Assembly: GCA_964396055.1 (NCBI GenBank)
Contig: CAYNDV010000017.1
Span: forward strand, 1 to 50,667
Origin: CAYJPV01 sp964396055
Lineage (GTDB): Bacteria > Acidobacteriota > Vicinamibacteria > Vicinamibacterales > JAKQTR01
DNA: 50,667 nucleotides
Direction of reading: 5' to 3'
The position numbers and the translations under genes were made by a program. This document shows, one piece after another, positions 16,003-24,633 of this stretch. The notes beneath the pieces are model-generated. The model did not search any database. It saw only the letters and a list, made by a program, of their open reading frames with translations, and was not told the DNA's origin. Position 1 is the first letter of the stretch, and each line of letters begins with the position of its first letter.

Positions 16003-16753
16003 GTTCGATGACCTCCTCGCACAGGCGGTAGTACTCGGTCGCTCCGCTCGAGTCAGGAGCGAACGAGAAGATCGGTTCCTTGTACGCCGGGCTCTCCTCG
16101 AGGCGCACGCTCTTGCTGATGGCCGTGTTGAAGACCTTGTCGCCGAACACCTTGTGAATCTGCTCCCGGATGTCCCTCGCCAGTGACGTCCGGCGGTCGT
16201 GAAGCGTGATGACCACTCCCAGCAGGCGCAGGGACGGGTTCGCCCTGGCGCGGACCTTGTCGACGGTCTCGAGCAGGTCGTCGGTGCCTTCCAGGGCGAA
16301 ATACGAGGCCTGAATCGGCACCAGCAGGTGCGTCGCGGCCACCAGCGCATTGACGGTCAGCAGGCCAAGCGTCGGGGCGCAGTCAATCACGACATAGTCG
16401 TACTCCGACCGGACGGCATCGATGCACTCCTTCAGCCGGTAGTGCGCATCGATCTCCCCCACCAGTTTCGCCTCGAGCTTGGCCAGCGCGATCTTGGCCG
16501 GCGCCACGAAGAGATTCGGCGTCGACGGCGCCGCCACCGCGACCGCCGCCAGCGAGACCCTGGCATCCGTCAACACGTCGTACATGCTGCGCTCGAGCGC
16601 ACGCACGTCGAGGTACGACATGCTCGCATTCGCCTGGGGATCCATGTCGACGAGCAGCGTCCGCCTGCCACGGAGCGCCAGCGCCGCAGCAAGATTGATG
16701 GCGGTCGTCGTCTTGCCGACGCCGCCTTTCTGGTTTGCGATGGCAATAATCAT
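15995..16753 (-). CDS. parA: Chromosome partitioning ATPase ParA (252 aa)
   Basis: ParA is a deviant-Walker ATPase (Soj/MinD superfamily) that moves ParB-parS complexes. The Walker A motif KGGVGKTT occupies residues 9-16 with the signature Lys9. Walker A' is 'VDMDPQANAS' and Walker B is 'YDYVVIDCAPTLGLLT'. Length is typical for chromosomal ParA with no N-terminal HTH, so autoregulation by direct DNA binding is not expected. ATG 16753 starts exactly at the family N-terminus; an earlier in-frame ATG at 16786 sits on the promoter -10. It forms an operon with parB, read from the promoter at 16785-16814. Confidence 0.95.
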   Translation of the reverse strand: MIIAIANQKGGVGKTTTAINLAAALALRGRRTLLVDMDPQANASMSYLDVRALERSMYDVLTDARVSLAAVAVAAPSTPNLFVAPAKIALAKLEAKLVGEIDAHYRLKECIDAVRSEYDYVVIDCAPTLGLLTVNALVAATHLLVPIQASYFALEGTDDLLETVDKVRARANPSLRLLGVVITLHDRRTSLARDIREQIHKVFGDKVFNTAISKSVRLEESPAYKEPIFSFAPDSSGATEYYRLCEEVIERG

Positions 16754-16784
16754 CGAGCGCGGCCTGGTGTGGAGGGACCGCGCC

Positions 16785-16814
16785 ATTCTAGGGAGGACCG
16801 AAACAGCCTGTCAA
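16785..16814 (-). promoter_or_regulatory. Housekeeping-type promoter for parAB
   Basis: On the - strand: TTGACA (16814-16809), 18-nt spacer, TAGAAT (16790-16785), with GG after the -35. It predicts a leader of about 25 nt before the parA ATG at 16753. Confidence 0.75.
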
Positions 16815-16835
16815 GCGAACGCGAAAACAGGCCTG

Positions 16836-17321
16836 TTACATCTTGTACTTGCCGAGCTCTTCCGGGTCCAGGCTCTCGAGCCAGCGCTGCAGCCGCTCCG
16901 TGTCGCCTCGCTCGGTGGCGATGTCCAGGCCCTTCGCATGGTCGATGACATGCTCCTCGACGAAGATCGGAGCCTGCGTCCGGAGGGCCAGCGCGATGGC
17001 ATCGCTCGGGCGCGCGTCCACGGCCACCACGTCGCCGTCCAGGCCGATGTAGATCAAGGCGTAGAACGTATTGTCCTTCAGGTCGGAAATGACGATGCGC
17101 TGCACGCGGGCGTCGAGATCCGTCAGGATGTTCCGCAGCAAGTCGTGCGTCATCGGCCGCGGGGTCGCGATATTCTCGATCTGCAGGGCGATGGCGTTCG
17201 CTTCGAACACACCGACCCAGATCGGCAGCACCCGGGAGCCCTCGGTGTCGCGCAGCACCACGATGGGCATATTGGTCACCGGATCGACCATCAGCCCCTT
17301 GATCACCATCTCAATCTGCAT
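16836..17321 (-). CDS. Bifunctional nuclease (DUF151) family protein (161 aa)
   Basis: The whole protein matches the BFN/DUF151 family: 'LPIWVGVFEANAIALQIEN', 'RPMTHDLLRNIL', 'DLKDNTFYALIYI' and 'VDARPSDAIALALRT'. Family members have been described as Mg-dependent DNase/RNase proteins, but the bacterial function is poorly known. It is short and cytoplasmic, without signal or TM segments. It lies between parA and miaB on the same strand and has its own promoter, whose -35 overlaps the miaB stop codon. The family call is firm; the biochemical activity is an inference. Confidence 0.88.
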   Translation of the reverse strand: MQIEMVIKGLMVDPVTNMPIVVLRDTEGSRVLPIWVGVFEANAIALQIENIATPRPMTHDLLRNILTDLDARVQRIVISDLKDNTFYALIYIGLDGDVVAVDARPSDAIALALRTQAPIFVEEHVIDHAKGLDIATERGDTERLQRWLESLDPEELGKYKM

Positions 17322-17355
17322 GTCCGCTCCTGCGCCCGCCTGCCGGACGCACTAC

Positions 17356-17384
17356 AACGTAGGGACCCCGCCGGCCCCTGTCAA
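17356..17384 (-). promoter_or_regulatory. Housekeeping-type promoter for the DUF151 nuclease gene
   Basis: On the - strand: TTGACA (17384-17379), 17-nt spacer, TACGTT (17361-17356), with GG after the -35. The -35 overlaps the miaB stop codon (17383-17381), so this gene can be transcribed apart from miaB. Confidence 0.68.
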
Positions 17385-18712
17385 GACGCGACCACGAGAA
17401 GTTCGCCGCTGAGGCTGTGAGGGCCACAGCGTTCGATGCGCACGCGCGCGAACCGGCCCAGCAGCGTTTCGGGACCGGCAAAGTTCACCACCGTGTTGCC
17501 CGTCGTCCGGCCCGACAGTTCGGTGTCCCGGCGCCGGCTCACGCTGTCGACCAGGACGTCGACCACCCGGCCGATCATCTCCGTGTGCAGTGCGAGCTGA
17601 ATCTGCCGCTGCCGTTCCTGCAGTTCGTTCAGGCGCCGTGATTTCTCCGCTTCGGGCACGTCATCCGGGAGGCGCTTGGACGCCAGCGTGTTCGGTCGTT
17701 CGGAGTACTTGAACGAGAACATCGAGTGGTACCTCACCTGCTCGACGAGCGAGAGCGTGTCCTCAAAATCCTCCTGGGTCTCGCCCGGGAAACCCACGAT
17801 CATATCGGTTGAGAGCTGAATCCCCGGCACCCCATCCCGAATCCGCGCGACCAGGTCGAGGTAGTCGTCGCGCGTGTGCCGCCGGCGCATGGCGGCGAGC
17901 ACCCGAGTCGACCCCGACTGCACCGGCAGGTGAAGGTGCTTGCACACGTGCGGCAGTGAGGCGATCGCCTCGATGAGGACTGGCGTCACATGACGCGGGT
18001 GCGGGCTCGCGAACCGGATCCGCTCGACGCCGGCAACTGCGTCGACAGCCGCCAGCAGCCCGGCGAAATCGCAGCCCGGATCGTCCGGCGCGGAGTAGTG
18101 ATTGACGATCTGTCCCAGCAGCTGCACCTCGCGGCAGCCCGCGTCCACCGCCTGACGAACCTCGGCCAGAATGTCCGCCTTCGGGCGCATCCGCTCGTGT
18201 CCGCGCGTGTAGGGCACCACACAGAACGCGCAGAAGTCGTTGCACCCCTCGATGATCGTCACGTAGGCCTTGACCGGATCCGCGCGCCGCACGAGCCCGA
18301 GCGGGAACGAGACATCATCGTACGGGTTGATATCCATCTGCCGCGACGAGGTCTCGGCCGCCGCGGCAATCAGCATCGGCAGCCGCTTTTCGGCCTGCGT
18401 GCCGACCACGACATCGACGAACTTCGAGCGCTTGAAGAGCTGGGCGCCTTCCTGCTGGGCCAGGCAGCCCGTGACAGCCACCACGGGGTCGGCCCCCCTG
18501 ACGGCGGCCTCGGCCCGAAGTTCACCAATCCGGCTGAACACCTTCTCCTCGGCCCGCTCCCGCACCGTGCAGGTGTTCAGCACGATCACGTCCGCGTCCG
18601 ACGGGCTGTCGGCGGCCTCGTACCCGGCTGCCTCCAGGAGCCCTGCCATCCGCTCGGAGTCATGGAAGTTCATCTGGCAGCCGAACGTCTCAATCAGGTA
18701 TCGTCGCGCCAT
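17381..18712 (-). CDS. miaB: tRNA-2-methylthio-N6-dimethylallyladenosine synthase MiaB (443 aa)
   Basis: This radical-SAM methylthiotransferase modifies A37 of tRNAs reading UNN codons. The N-terminal UPF0004 domain carries the cysteines for the second 4Fe-4S cluster ('FGCQMN' with Cys12, 'LNTCTVRE', 'TGCLAQQ'). The radical-SAM motif CxxxCxxC is present as CNDFCAFC in 'EGCNDFCAFCVVPYTRG'. The C-terminal TRAM domain covers about 375-443. Length is typical. The start 'MARRYLIETFGCQMN' matches the family, and the gene begins 19 nt after the recN stop on the same strand, so both may share a transcript. Confidence 0.95.
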   Translation of the reverse strand: MARRYLIETFGCQMNFHDSERMAGLLEAAGYEAADSPSDADVIVLNTCTVRERAEEKVFSRIGELRAEAAVRGADPVVAVTGCLAQQEGAQLFKRSKFVDVVVGTQAEKRLPMLIAAAAETSSRQMDINPYDDVSFPLGLVRRADPVKAYVTIIEGCNDFCAFCVVPYTRGHERMRPKADILAEVRQAVDAGCREVQLLGQIVNHYSAPDDPGCDFAGLLAAVDAVAGVERIRFASPHPRHVTPVLIEAIASLPHVCKHLHLPVQSGSTRVLAAMRRRHTRDDYLDLVARIRDGVPGIQLSTDMIVGFPGETQEDFEDTLSLVEQVRYHSMFSFKYSERPNTLASKRLPDDVPEAEKSRRLNELQERQRQIQLALHTEMIGRVVDVLVDSVSRRRDTELSGRTTGNTVVNFAGPETLLGRFARVRIERCGPHSLSGELLVVAS

Positions 18713-18731
18713 ACACCGACTTTCGCCCCTC

Positions 18732-20420
18732 TCAGGACTTTCGCTTTCGCCTTTCGCCTTCGTGGCGACTTTCGCTTTCGCCTTTCGCCGGCCGACCTGA
18801 CCGGGCCTCCAGCATCTCGCGGGCCGTCGCCCTCGCCCCGTCCGTGAGGACGCTGCCGGCCATCATGCGGGCGATCTCGTCGACCCTGGCGTCGGGCGTC
18901 AGTCCCTGCACGGTCGTAACCGTCCGGTCGTGCCGCACCGATTTCGTGACCACGAAGTGCGACTGCCCGCAGGCCGCGATCTGTGGCAGGTGCGTGATGC
19001 AGAGCACCTGGAAATCGCGTCCCAGAAGCGCAAGGCGCTGCCCAACGACGTCGGCGACCCGACCGCCGATACCGGCGTCGACCTCATCGAAGACGAGCGT
19101 CTTGCCAGGCGAGTCGGTCGATGCGAGCGTCTTGAGGGCCAGCATGAGGCGCGACAGTTCCCCGCCCGAGGCGATCCTGGCGAGCGGGCGCAAGTCTTCA
19201 CCCGGGTTGGGCGAGACGAAGAACTCAGCCGCGTCGATTCCGCGCGGCGTCCAGCGGTCGGTCCCCTCTGCCCCGTCGGTGAACCGCACCTCGAACTGCG
19301 TGCGCTCCATGGCCAGGCTTGCCAGTTCACGCTCGACGTCGCGCGCAAACCGCTTCGCCGACTCGCGCCGGTGTGACGACAGGCGCCGGGCCGCGTCGAG
19401 GTAGACCTCCGCGGCCCGGGCACGTTCGGCCTCCAGTTCTGCGATCCGGGCTCCTGCGCCCTCGATGGCGGACAACTGCCCGCGAAGGTCCTGCTGCCTG
19501 GCCAGAACGTCGGCCAGCGAGGGACCGTACTTGCGCTTCAGACGCTCGACGACGGCCAGACGGTCCTCGACCTCCTGCAGCCGGCTGGGCGAGGCGTCGA
19601 TTCGGTCGCGGTACTCCCGGAGGAAGCCCGCCATGTCGTCTATCTGCGCATCGACGGCGACCCGGCTCTCGAGATAGACACGGAAACGCGGGTCCAGATC
19701 CGCCAGTTCGCCCACCCGTTTCCAGACGGCCGACAGCGCGTCGACGACCGAGTCTTCCCCCTCGTACAAGCGTTCGTACGCTTCGTCCGAAAGCCGCCGG
19801 AGGCGCTCCGCGTTGGCCAGGAGGTGGCGAGCGGTCTGCAACTCCTCGTCTTCGCCGGCGGCCAGGTGGCCGCCTTCTATTTCCGCTAATTGGAAGCGCA
19901 GGAAATCGCTCCGTTGTTCCTTGTCGCGTTCCTGCCTCAGCAGCTCAGCCAGCGCGTCTCGGACGGCGCCCCACGTCGCGAAGGCCGATGCCACCTGCTC
20001 CCTGGCTCTTCCCGCATTGGCGTACCGATCCAGCAGGTCGAGGTGCGTGTCCGGATCGAGCAGCGCCTGGTGGTCGTGTTGCCCGTGGAGGTCAACCAGC
20101 GTTTGCCCCAGCTCGCGCAGGGTCGCGGCCGTGACGAGACTGTCGTCCACGAAACTGCGGCTGCGTCCTGACGCCGTCAGTTCACGTCGCAGGAGCACCT
20201 CGCGCCCGTCCATTTCGAAGACGGCCTGGATAATCGCTGTTTCTTCGCCCGTCCGAATCATCTCGGGCGACGCCCGGTCGCCGAGCAGGAGGCCGACGGC
20301 CCCGACGAGGATCGACTTCCCGGCTCCGGTCTCGCCAGTGAGGATGTTGAGACCCGGCTGCCATGTCATCTCGAGCGACTCGATGACGGCCAGGTTCCGG
20401 ATGTTCAGATAGCGCAGCAT
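18732..20420 (-). CDS. recN: DNA repair protein RecN (562 aa)
   Basis: RecN is an SMC-like ATPase of double-strand break repair. The N-terminal ATPase half begins 'MLRYLNIRNLAVIESLEM' with Walker A GETGAGKS (30-37) and the Q-loop region 'LVDLHGQHDHQALLD'. A long coiled coil covers about 155-370. The C-terminal half has the signature 'ASGGELSRLMLALKTL' and Walker B 'TLVFDEVDAGIGG'. Length is close to the usual ~555. The last ~20 residues (Glu/Ser/Arg/Lys-rich) are encoded by the 23-bp direct repeats and are probably dispensable. A TAGTAT -10 (20465-20460) lies 40 nt upstream, near the tolQ promoter on the other strand. Confidence 0.95.
   Translation of the reverse strand: MLRYLNIRNLAVIESLEMTWQPGLNILTGETGAGKSILVGAVGLLLGDRASPEMIRTGEETAIIQAVFEMDGREVLLRRELTASGRSRSFVDDSLVTAATLRELGQTLVDLHGQHDHQALLDPDTHLDLLDRYANAGRAREQVASAFATWGAVRDALAELLRQERDKEQRSDFLRFQLAEIEGGHLAAGEDEELQTARHLLANAERLRRLSDEAYERLYEGEDSVVDALSAVWKRVGELADLDPRFRVYLESRVAVDAQIDDMAGFLREYRDRIDASPSRLQEVEDRLAVVERLKRKYGPSLADVLARQQDLRGQLSAIEGAGARIAELEAERARAAEVYLDAARRLSSHRRESAKRFARDVERELASLAMERTQFEVRFTDGAEGTDRWTPRGIDAAEFFVSPNPGEDLRPLARIASGGELSRLMLALKTLASTDSPGKTLVFDEVDAGIGGRVADVVGQRLALLGRDFQVLCITHLPQIAACGQSHFVVTKSVRHDRTVTTVQGLTPDARVDEIARMMAGSVLTDGARATAREMLEARSGRPAKGESESRHEGERRKRKS
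18736..18789. repeat. Two direct 23-bp repeats inside the recN 3' end
   Basis: The 23-bp sequence at 18736-18758 recurs exactly at 18767-18789 (31-bp period). Both copies are built from CTTTCGC/TTTCGCC-type units, and a shorter related GACTTTCGC lies at 18718. They fall within the last codons of recN and are read there in two different frames. Confidence 0.85.
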
Positions 20421-20473
20421 GATGTCGCCAGTCCGGGTGCACGAAAACGCGGAACTCTCATACTATCACGGGT

Positions 20474-20502
20474 TTGACAGGGTATATGCCCCGTGTTAGG
20501 CT
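20474..20502 (+). promoter_or_regulatory. Housekeeping-type promoter for the tol-pal operon
   Basis: TTGACA (20474-20479), 17-nt spacer, TAGGCT (20497-20502), with GG after the -35. The predicted leader to the tolQ GTG at 20595 is about 85 nt. It sits in the 174-bp gap divergent to recN. Confidence 0.72.
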
Positions 20503-20594
20503 GTCAGGGAACCCGCCTGACGGCGCTGGCTCGGCGAGGTCCACCCTGGCCTCGGGCCGGGGCCGGGTCCGGGTTCCAGGAGGGCCTCACCCGC

Positions 20595-21311
20595 GTGGAC
20601 GCTTACTCGACTGCCGGCACCGGGATTCTCGAACTGGTCCTGCGATCCAGCCCACTGGCCCAGGCGGTGCTGGCCAGCCTGCTGCTGTTCTCTGTCGTCT
20701 CCTGGGGGATTATCCTCCAGAAGCTGTGGTTCTTCGGCCGGGTGAAAGGCCAGACCGCCCGGTTCCTCGACGTCTTCCGGCGCAGTTCGAAGTTCTCGGA
20801 CGTGCAATCCGTCTGCCGCACCTTCGAGGACAGCCCGTTGTCCGGCATCTTCCAGGCCGGCTACGCCGAACTCAACACACAGTTGCGCCAGACGGCGCCG
20901 ACGGCCGGGGCCGGCAGTCCAACGGCGCCCGCCCCTCGTCCTACCTTGAAGAGCCTCGCCTCGGTGGATCGCGCGCTGCTGCGGGCGGCGGCCGTCGAGG
21001 TGACGCGGCTCGAGCGGGGGTTGTCCACCCTGGCGACCACGGCCAGCATCACGCCGTTCATCGGGCTGTTCGGCACGGTGTGGGGCATCATGACGTCGTT
21101 CCAGCGGATCGCCAGCGTCGGGTCGACGAACCTGGGCGTGGTGGCGCCGGGTATCGCAGAGGCGCTGATCGCGACGGCCGCGGGGCTGTTCGCGGCCATC
21201 CCTGCCGTGTATTTCTACAACCACTACGTCGCCGAAGTGAAACGGATCACGGCGACCATGGATGACTTCGCGCTGGAGTTCCTGAACATCGCCGAGCGGA
21301 ACTTCACGTAG
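20595..21311 (+). CDS. tolQ: TolQ/ExbB-type proton channel protein (238 aa)
   Basis: This inner-membrane motor subunit works with TolR to use the proton gradient for the Tol-Pal system. There are three TM segments: about 22-46, 148-170 ('ITPFIGLFGTVWGIMTSF') and 185-207 ('GIAEALIATAAGLFAAIPAV'), the last two being the conserved MotA/TolQ/ExbB core. A Pro/Ala-rich stretch at 100-116 in the cytoplasmic loop is longer than usual. GTG 20595 was chosen because AGGAGG lies 11 nt upstream and because the open frame upstream (to 20493) covers the promoter. Context with tolR, tolB and pal favours TolQ over ExbB. Confidence 0.9.
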   Translation: MDAYSTAGTGILELVLRSSPLAQAVLASLLLFSVVSWGIILQKLWFFGRVKGQTARFLDVFRRSSKFSDVQSVCRTFEDSPLSGIFQAGYAELNTQLRQTAPTAGAGSPTAPAPRPTLKSLASVDRALLRAAAVEVTRLERGLSTLATTASITPFIGLFGTVWGIMTSFQRIASVGSTNLGVVAPGIAEALIATAAGLFAAIPAVYFYNHYVAEVKRITATMDDFALEFLNIAERNFT

Positions 21312-21334
21312 GCGGATTCTGGTCGAGCGCCGCG

Positions 21335-21796
21335 ATGCCCAAGGTCAATGCCGGAGGCGAGGTCCAGGTCGGACGCAGCGGCCGCGTACGCCGCGTCAAC
21401 CCGACGCTTGCCGAAATCAACGTCGTCCCGCTGGTCGACGTGATGCTGGTGCTCCTGATCATCTTCATGGTCACGGCGCCGATGCTGCAGCGGGGCGTGG
21501 ACGTGAACCTGCCGGTGTCGCGCCGCGCGCCGCAGATCGCGGCGGAGCGCCTGTTTGTCACGGTGCCCCTCACCTACCGCAGCGAACGCACGGTGCGGCT
21601 GGGTGACGCGCCCGTCCCGATCGACCTGCTGGCGGAGCGGGTGCGGCAGGTGCTCGACGGACGGGCGGATAAGGATGTCTTCCTGCGCGGTGACGGCGGC
21701 GTGCAACTGCAGGAGTTGATCGAGGTCATGGACCGCCTGAAGGAAGCGGGGGTCGAGAAGGTCGGCATCGTCGCGCGCCTGCCGGGAGAGCGGTAG
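21335..21796 (+). CDS. tolR: TolR/ExbD-type proton channel protein (153 aa)
   Basis: A short cytoplasmic N-terminus is followed by one TM helix (31-49) with the conserved Asp35 in 'PLVDVMLVLLIIFMVTAP', essential for proton use in this family. A periplasmic domain (55-153) ends in 'MDRLKEAGVEKVGIV', typical of TolR/ExbD. It begins 23 nt after tolQ and ends 2 nt before the TolA/TonB-like gene. It partners with TolQ in the inner membrane. Confidence 0.92.
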   Translation: MPKVNAGGEVQVGRSGRVRRVNPTLAEINVVPLVDVMLVLLIIFMVTAPMLQRGVDVNLPVSRRAPQIAAERLFVTVPLTYRSERTVRLGDAPVPIDLLAERVRQVLDGRADKDVFLRGDGGVQLQELIEVMDRLKEAGVEKVGIVARLPGER

Positions 21797-21798
21797 CC

Positions 21799-22575
21799 GT
21801 GGAAGCCGTCACCAGCATCCTCGTCGATCGAGCCGCGACCATGCGCGGCCTGCCGCGGATGGTGACCGTGTCGGCGGTCGGCCACGCCGTGGTGGTGGCG
21901 GGGTTGCTTGTCTGGTCGGCCGTGGCGCCGCCGGCGTCGTCCGACGCGCTGCGGCCCGTCATGACCATTTCCCTCGGCGGCACGCCGGGGCCGCAGGCGG
22001 GCGGGATGACCATGATGGGCCGGCCCATCCAGGCGACCGCGCCGCTGGCCGAGGTGCGGCGACCCGAGCCGCTGCGGCCGCCGGCGGCGAAGGCGCCTGC
22101 CATGGTGCTGCCCGATCCGAAGGCCCGCCCGTTGCGGACGCCGCCGAAGCCGGCGGGCCCGGCCAACGACGTGGTCTCACGCCCGGCGCCCGGCGCGAAG
22201 CCCGGTCCCGCGGAGGAGCCGAACCCGAACCGCGGCATGGGGTTCGGCGGGCTCTCGACGGGCGGCAGCGGCGGGACGGGCGGGTACCTGGACGTGCAGA
22301 ACTTCTGCTGTCCCGACTACCTGGCGACCATGCTGCAGATCGTGCAGAAGAACTGGAACGCCCGGCAGGAGGTCGGCGGCCAGGTGCAGGTGCGGTTCCG
22401 CATCCAGCGCGACGGCCGGCTGACGGATATCGAACTCGAGCGATCGAGCGGCTACGCGGCCCTCGACCTGACGGCGCAACGCGCCCTGTTCCTCACCCAG
22501 CGGGTGCCGCCGCTGCCGTCGGCGTTTCCCGACGACCAGCTCACGGTGCACCTGCGATTCGAGTATCAGCGATGA
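21799..22575 (+). CDS. TonB C-terminal domain protein, TolA-like (258 aa)
   Basis: One TM segment (about 23-43) anchors the protein in the inner membrane. A Pro/Ala-rich periplasmic stretch (45-160) spans the periplasm, and a TonB_C domain (172-258) ends 'GQVQVRFRIQRDGRLTD ... HLRFEYQR'. In a tolQ-tolR-X-tolB-pal order this protein takes the TolA position and role: force transfer from TolQR to TolB/Pal. It has a TonB-type domain and no long Ala/Lys helix, which is common outside Proteobacteria. A Cys pair (170-171) just before the domain is unusual. GTG 21799 is 2 nt after tolR; the stop overlaps tolB by ATGA. Confidence 0.85.
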   Translation: MEAVTSILVDRAATMRGLPRMVTVSAVGHAVVVAGLLVWSAVAPPASSDALRPVMTISLGGTPGPQAGGMTMMGRPIQATAPLAEVRRPEPLRPPAAKAPAMVLPDPKARPLRTPPKPAGPANDVVSRPAPGAKPGPAEEPNPNRGMGFGGLSTGGSGGTGGYLDVQNFCCPDYLATMLQIVQKNWNARQEVGGQVQVRFRIQRDGRLTDIELERSSGYAALDLTAQRALFLTQRVPPLPSAFPDDQLTVHLRFEYQR

Positions 22576-23987
22576 CTCATACCTCGTCGACGCCCCCCGC
22601 CGCCCGGCGCCTGTGGTCTGTCTGCGCCCTCGCCGTCGCGGGCGGCGCCTGGCTGCTGGCGGGCGGCGGTGCGCCTCACGCGGCGGCCGTCGCGGGCCTG
22701 GCCGCACGGGACGTGCAGCAGCAGTCGGAAGTGATCCTGAGCCTCTCGGGAGAGGCCGGCGCGCGGCCCCGCTACGCGGTGCCCGACTTCATCGCGCGCA
22801 GCGCCGACGCCGAGACGGTCGCGGCCGCCCGCGTCATGGGCGAGGTGCTCTGGAACGACCTCGCGTTCGAGCGCGAGTTCTACATGATCCCGCGCGACAC
22901 GTACAAGTCGGTGCCGGCGGCGAAGGCGCTGGCCGACATCCCGTTCGATCGCTGGCGCGAGCTCGGAGCCGACGGCCTGGTCGTGGGCACGGTCGAGCGG
23001 GCCAGCCCGACGACGTTCCGCGTCGAAGTGCGGCTGTACGACGCGCGGGCAAAGCGCAGCGTGATGGCGCGGGAGTACAACGGCACCCTCACCAACCCAC
23101 GCCTCTACGCGCACACGGCGGCCGACGACATCCACCTGCAGCAGCGGGCGCTGCGGGGCGTGGCGCGCACGAAGCTGGCGTTCATCTCCGACCGGGACGG
23201 CGAGCGGGTGGCGGGCGCGCCGCAGGCGCGCGGGGTCAAGGAGGTGTACATCGCGGACTACGACGGCGCGAACCAGCGCCGCGTCACGGTGACGCGCAAG
23301 CTGAACCTGACGCCCACCTGGTCGCCGGACGGGCGCGCGATCGCGTACACGTCCTACCGGCGCGACTTCCCCGACATCTACCTGTCGCTGATTTTCCAGG
23401 GGACGCTCGAGAACCCGACCAACGGCGAGGGCCAGAACTGGCTGCCGGCGTGGTCGCCGGACGGGTCGCAGATCTGCTTCGTGTCGAACCGCGACGGCAA
23501 CGCCGAACTGTACGTGATGCAGCGCGACGGCAGCGGCGTGCGCCGGCTGACCAACCACCCGGCGATCGACTCGACGCCCACCTGGTCGCCGAGCGGCACG
23601 CAGATCGCCTTCACCTCGAACCGGTCGGGGTCGCCGCAGATCTACATCGTGGACACGGACGGGCGGAACCTGCACAAGATCACGGGCGAGTCGTACTGCG
23701 ATCGGCCGACGTGGTCGCCGGCGCCGTTCAACGAAATCGCGTATGCATCGCGCACCGGCCCGGGGTACGATATCAGAATCTACGAAGTGGCCACGGGCGA
23801 ACGCCGGCAGTTGACCTGGGGCGAGGGCAGCAACGAGAGCCCCGCCTATGCGCCCAACGGGCGCCACCTGGCATTCTCGTCCACGCGGACCGGCCGCAGC
23901 CAGATCTTCGTGGTGGGGCGGGACGGCCGGGACGCGCGGCAGATCACGCGCGACGGGGTGAACGCGACACCCGACTGGTCGCGCTGA
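22572..23987 (+). CDS. tolB: Tol-Pal system protein TolB (471 aa)
   Basis: TolB is a periplasmic protein that binds Pal and the TolA-like protein. A signal sequence lies at about 14-40, then the N-terminal D1 domain (50-180) and a six-bladed beta-propeller (190-471). The blades repeat the WSPDG motif: 'TWSPDGRAIAYTS', 'AWSPDGSQICFVS', 'TWSPSGTQIAFTS', 'PTWSPAPFNEIAYAS', 'AYAPNGRHLAFSS'. Length is slightly above the E. coli protein (430), with a longer leader. It starts on the ATGA overlap with the TolA-like gene, so translation is probably coupled. It is followed by pal after 21 nt. Confidence 0.93.
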   Translation: MTHTSSTPPAARRLWSVCALAVAGGAWLLAGGGAPHAAAVAGLAARDVQQQSEVILSLSGEAGARPRYAVPDFIARSADAETVAAARVMGEVLWNDLAFEREFYMIPRDTYKSVPAAKALADIPFDRWRELGADGLVVGTVERASPTTFRVEVRLYDARAKRSVMAREYNGTLTNPRLYAHTAADDIHLQQRALRGVARTKLAFISDRDGERVAGAPQARGVKEVYIADYDGANQRRVTVTRKLNLTPTWSPDGRAIAYTSYRRDFPDIYLSLIFQGTLENPTNGEGQNWLPAWSPDGSQICFVSNRDGNAELYVMQRDGSGVRRLTNHPAIDSTPTWSPSGTQIAFTSNRSGSPQIYIVDTDGRNLHKITGESYCDRPTWSPAPFNEIAYASRTGPGYDIRIYEVATGERRQLTWGEGSNESPAYAPNGRHLAFSSTRTGRSQIFVVGRDGRDARQITRDGVNATPDWSR

Positions 23988-24008
23988 CGCGGACGGAGGA
24001 GGACGAAC

Positions 24009-24602
24009 ATGGTGATGCGTGGATGCTCGACGAGGACGGGCTGGCTGGTTACCGGCGTTGTGGCGGCCCTGCTGGCCGTGAGTTGCGCCGAGAAGAAGCC
24101 GCCCGTGGCACGGCCGATTCCGCCGCCGGACACGACGGCCCCTGCGCCGGCGCCCGCGACGCCGCCGCCGGTGCCGACGCCGGTCCGCGACACCCCCGTG
24201 GTGCCCGCGCCCGCCATCCCCGAGGACCCGATGGCCGCCCGGTCGATCGACGACCTCAACCGCGACTCGCCGTTCCAGCCCGCGTTCTTCGAGTACGACT
24301 CGGCGGAACTGACGGCCGACGCCCGCTCGATCCTCGACGCGAACGCCGCCATCCTGCAGAAGTACCCGACCTGGGCCATCACGGTGGAAGGCCATTGCGA
24401 CGAACGCGGCACGGCCGAGTACAACCTGGCGCTGGGCGAACGGCGCGCCGTGGCGGCGCAGTCCTACCTCGTGTCGCTGGGGATCCCGGCGAGCCGGGTC
24501 CGGACGGTCAGCTACGGCAAGGAATTCCCCTTCGATCCGGGGCACGACGAGGCCGCCTGGAGGAACAACCGCCGGGCGCACATCGTGATCACCGGCAAGT
24601 AG
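24009..24602 (+). CDS. pal: Peptidoglycan-associated lipoprotein Pal (197 aa)
   Basis: The lipoprotein signal ends in LLAVSC with Cys26 as the lipidated residue. A Pro-rich linker (28-70) precedes the OmpA-like peptidoglycan-binding domain (85-197), with 'FFEYDSAEL', 'VEGHCDERGTAEYNLALGERRA' (the Asp/Arg diaminopimelate-binding motif) and 'RNNRRAHIVI'. It anchors the outer membrane to the wall and binds TolB. It lies in the tol operon, 31 nt before the YbgF/CpoB gene. The call is firm; the linker is longer and more Pro-rich than in E. coli Pal. Confidence 0.95.
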   Translation: MVMRGCSTRTGWLVTGVVAALLAVSCAEKKPPVARPIPPPDTTAPAPAPATPPPVPTPVRDTPVVPAPAIPEDPMAARSIDDLNRDSPFQPAFFEYDSAELTADARSILDANAAILQKYPTWAITVEGHCDERGTAEYNLALGERRAVAAQSYLVSLGIPASRVRTVSYGKEFPFDPGHDEAAWRNNRRAHIVITGK

Positions 24603-24633
24603 GGGCAGGCGGAGACGACTTCAGAGGCGATCC

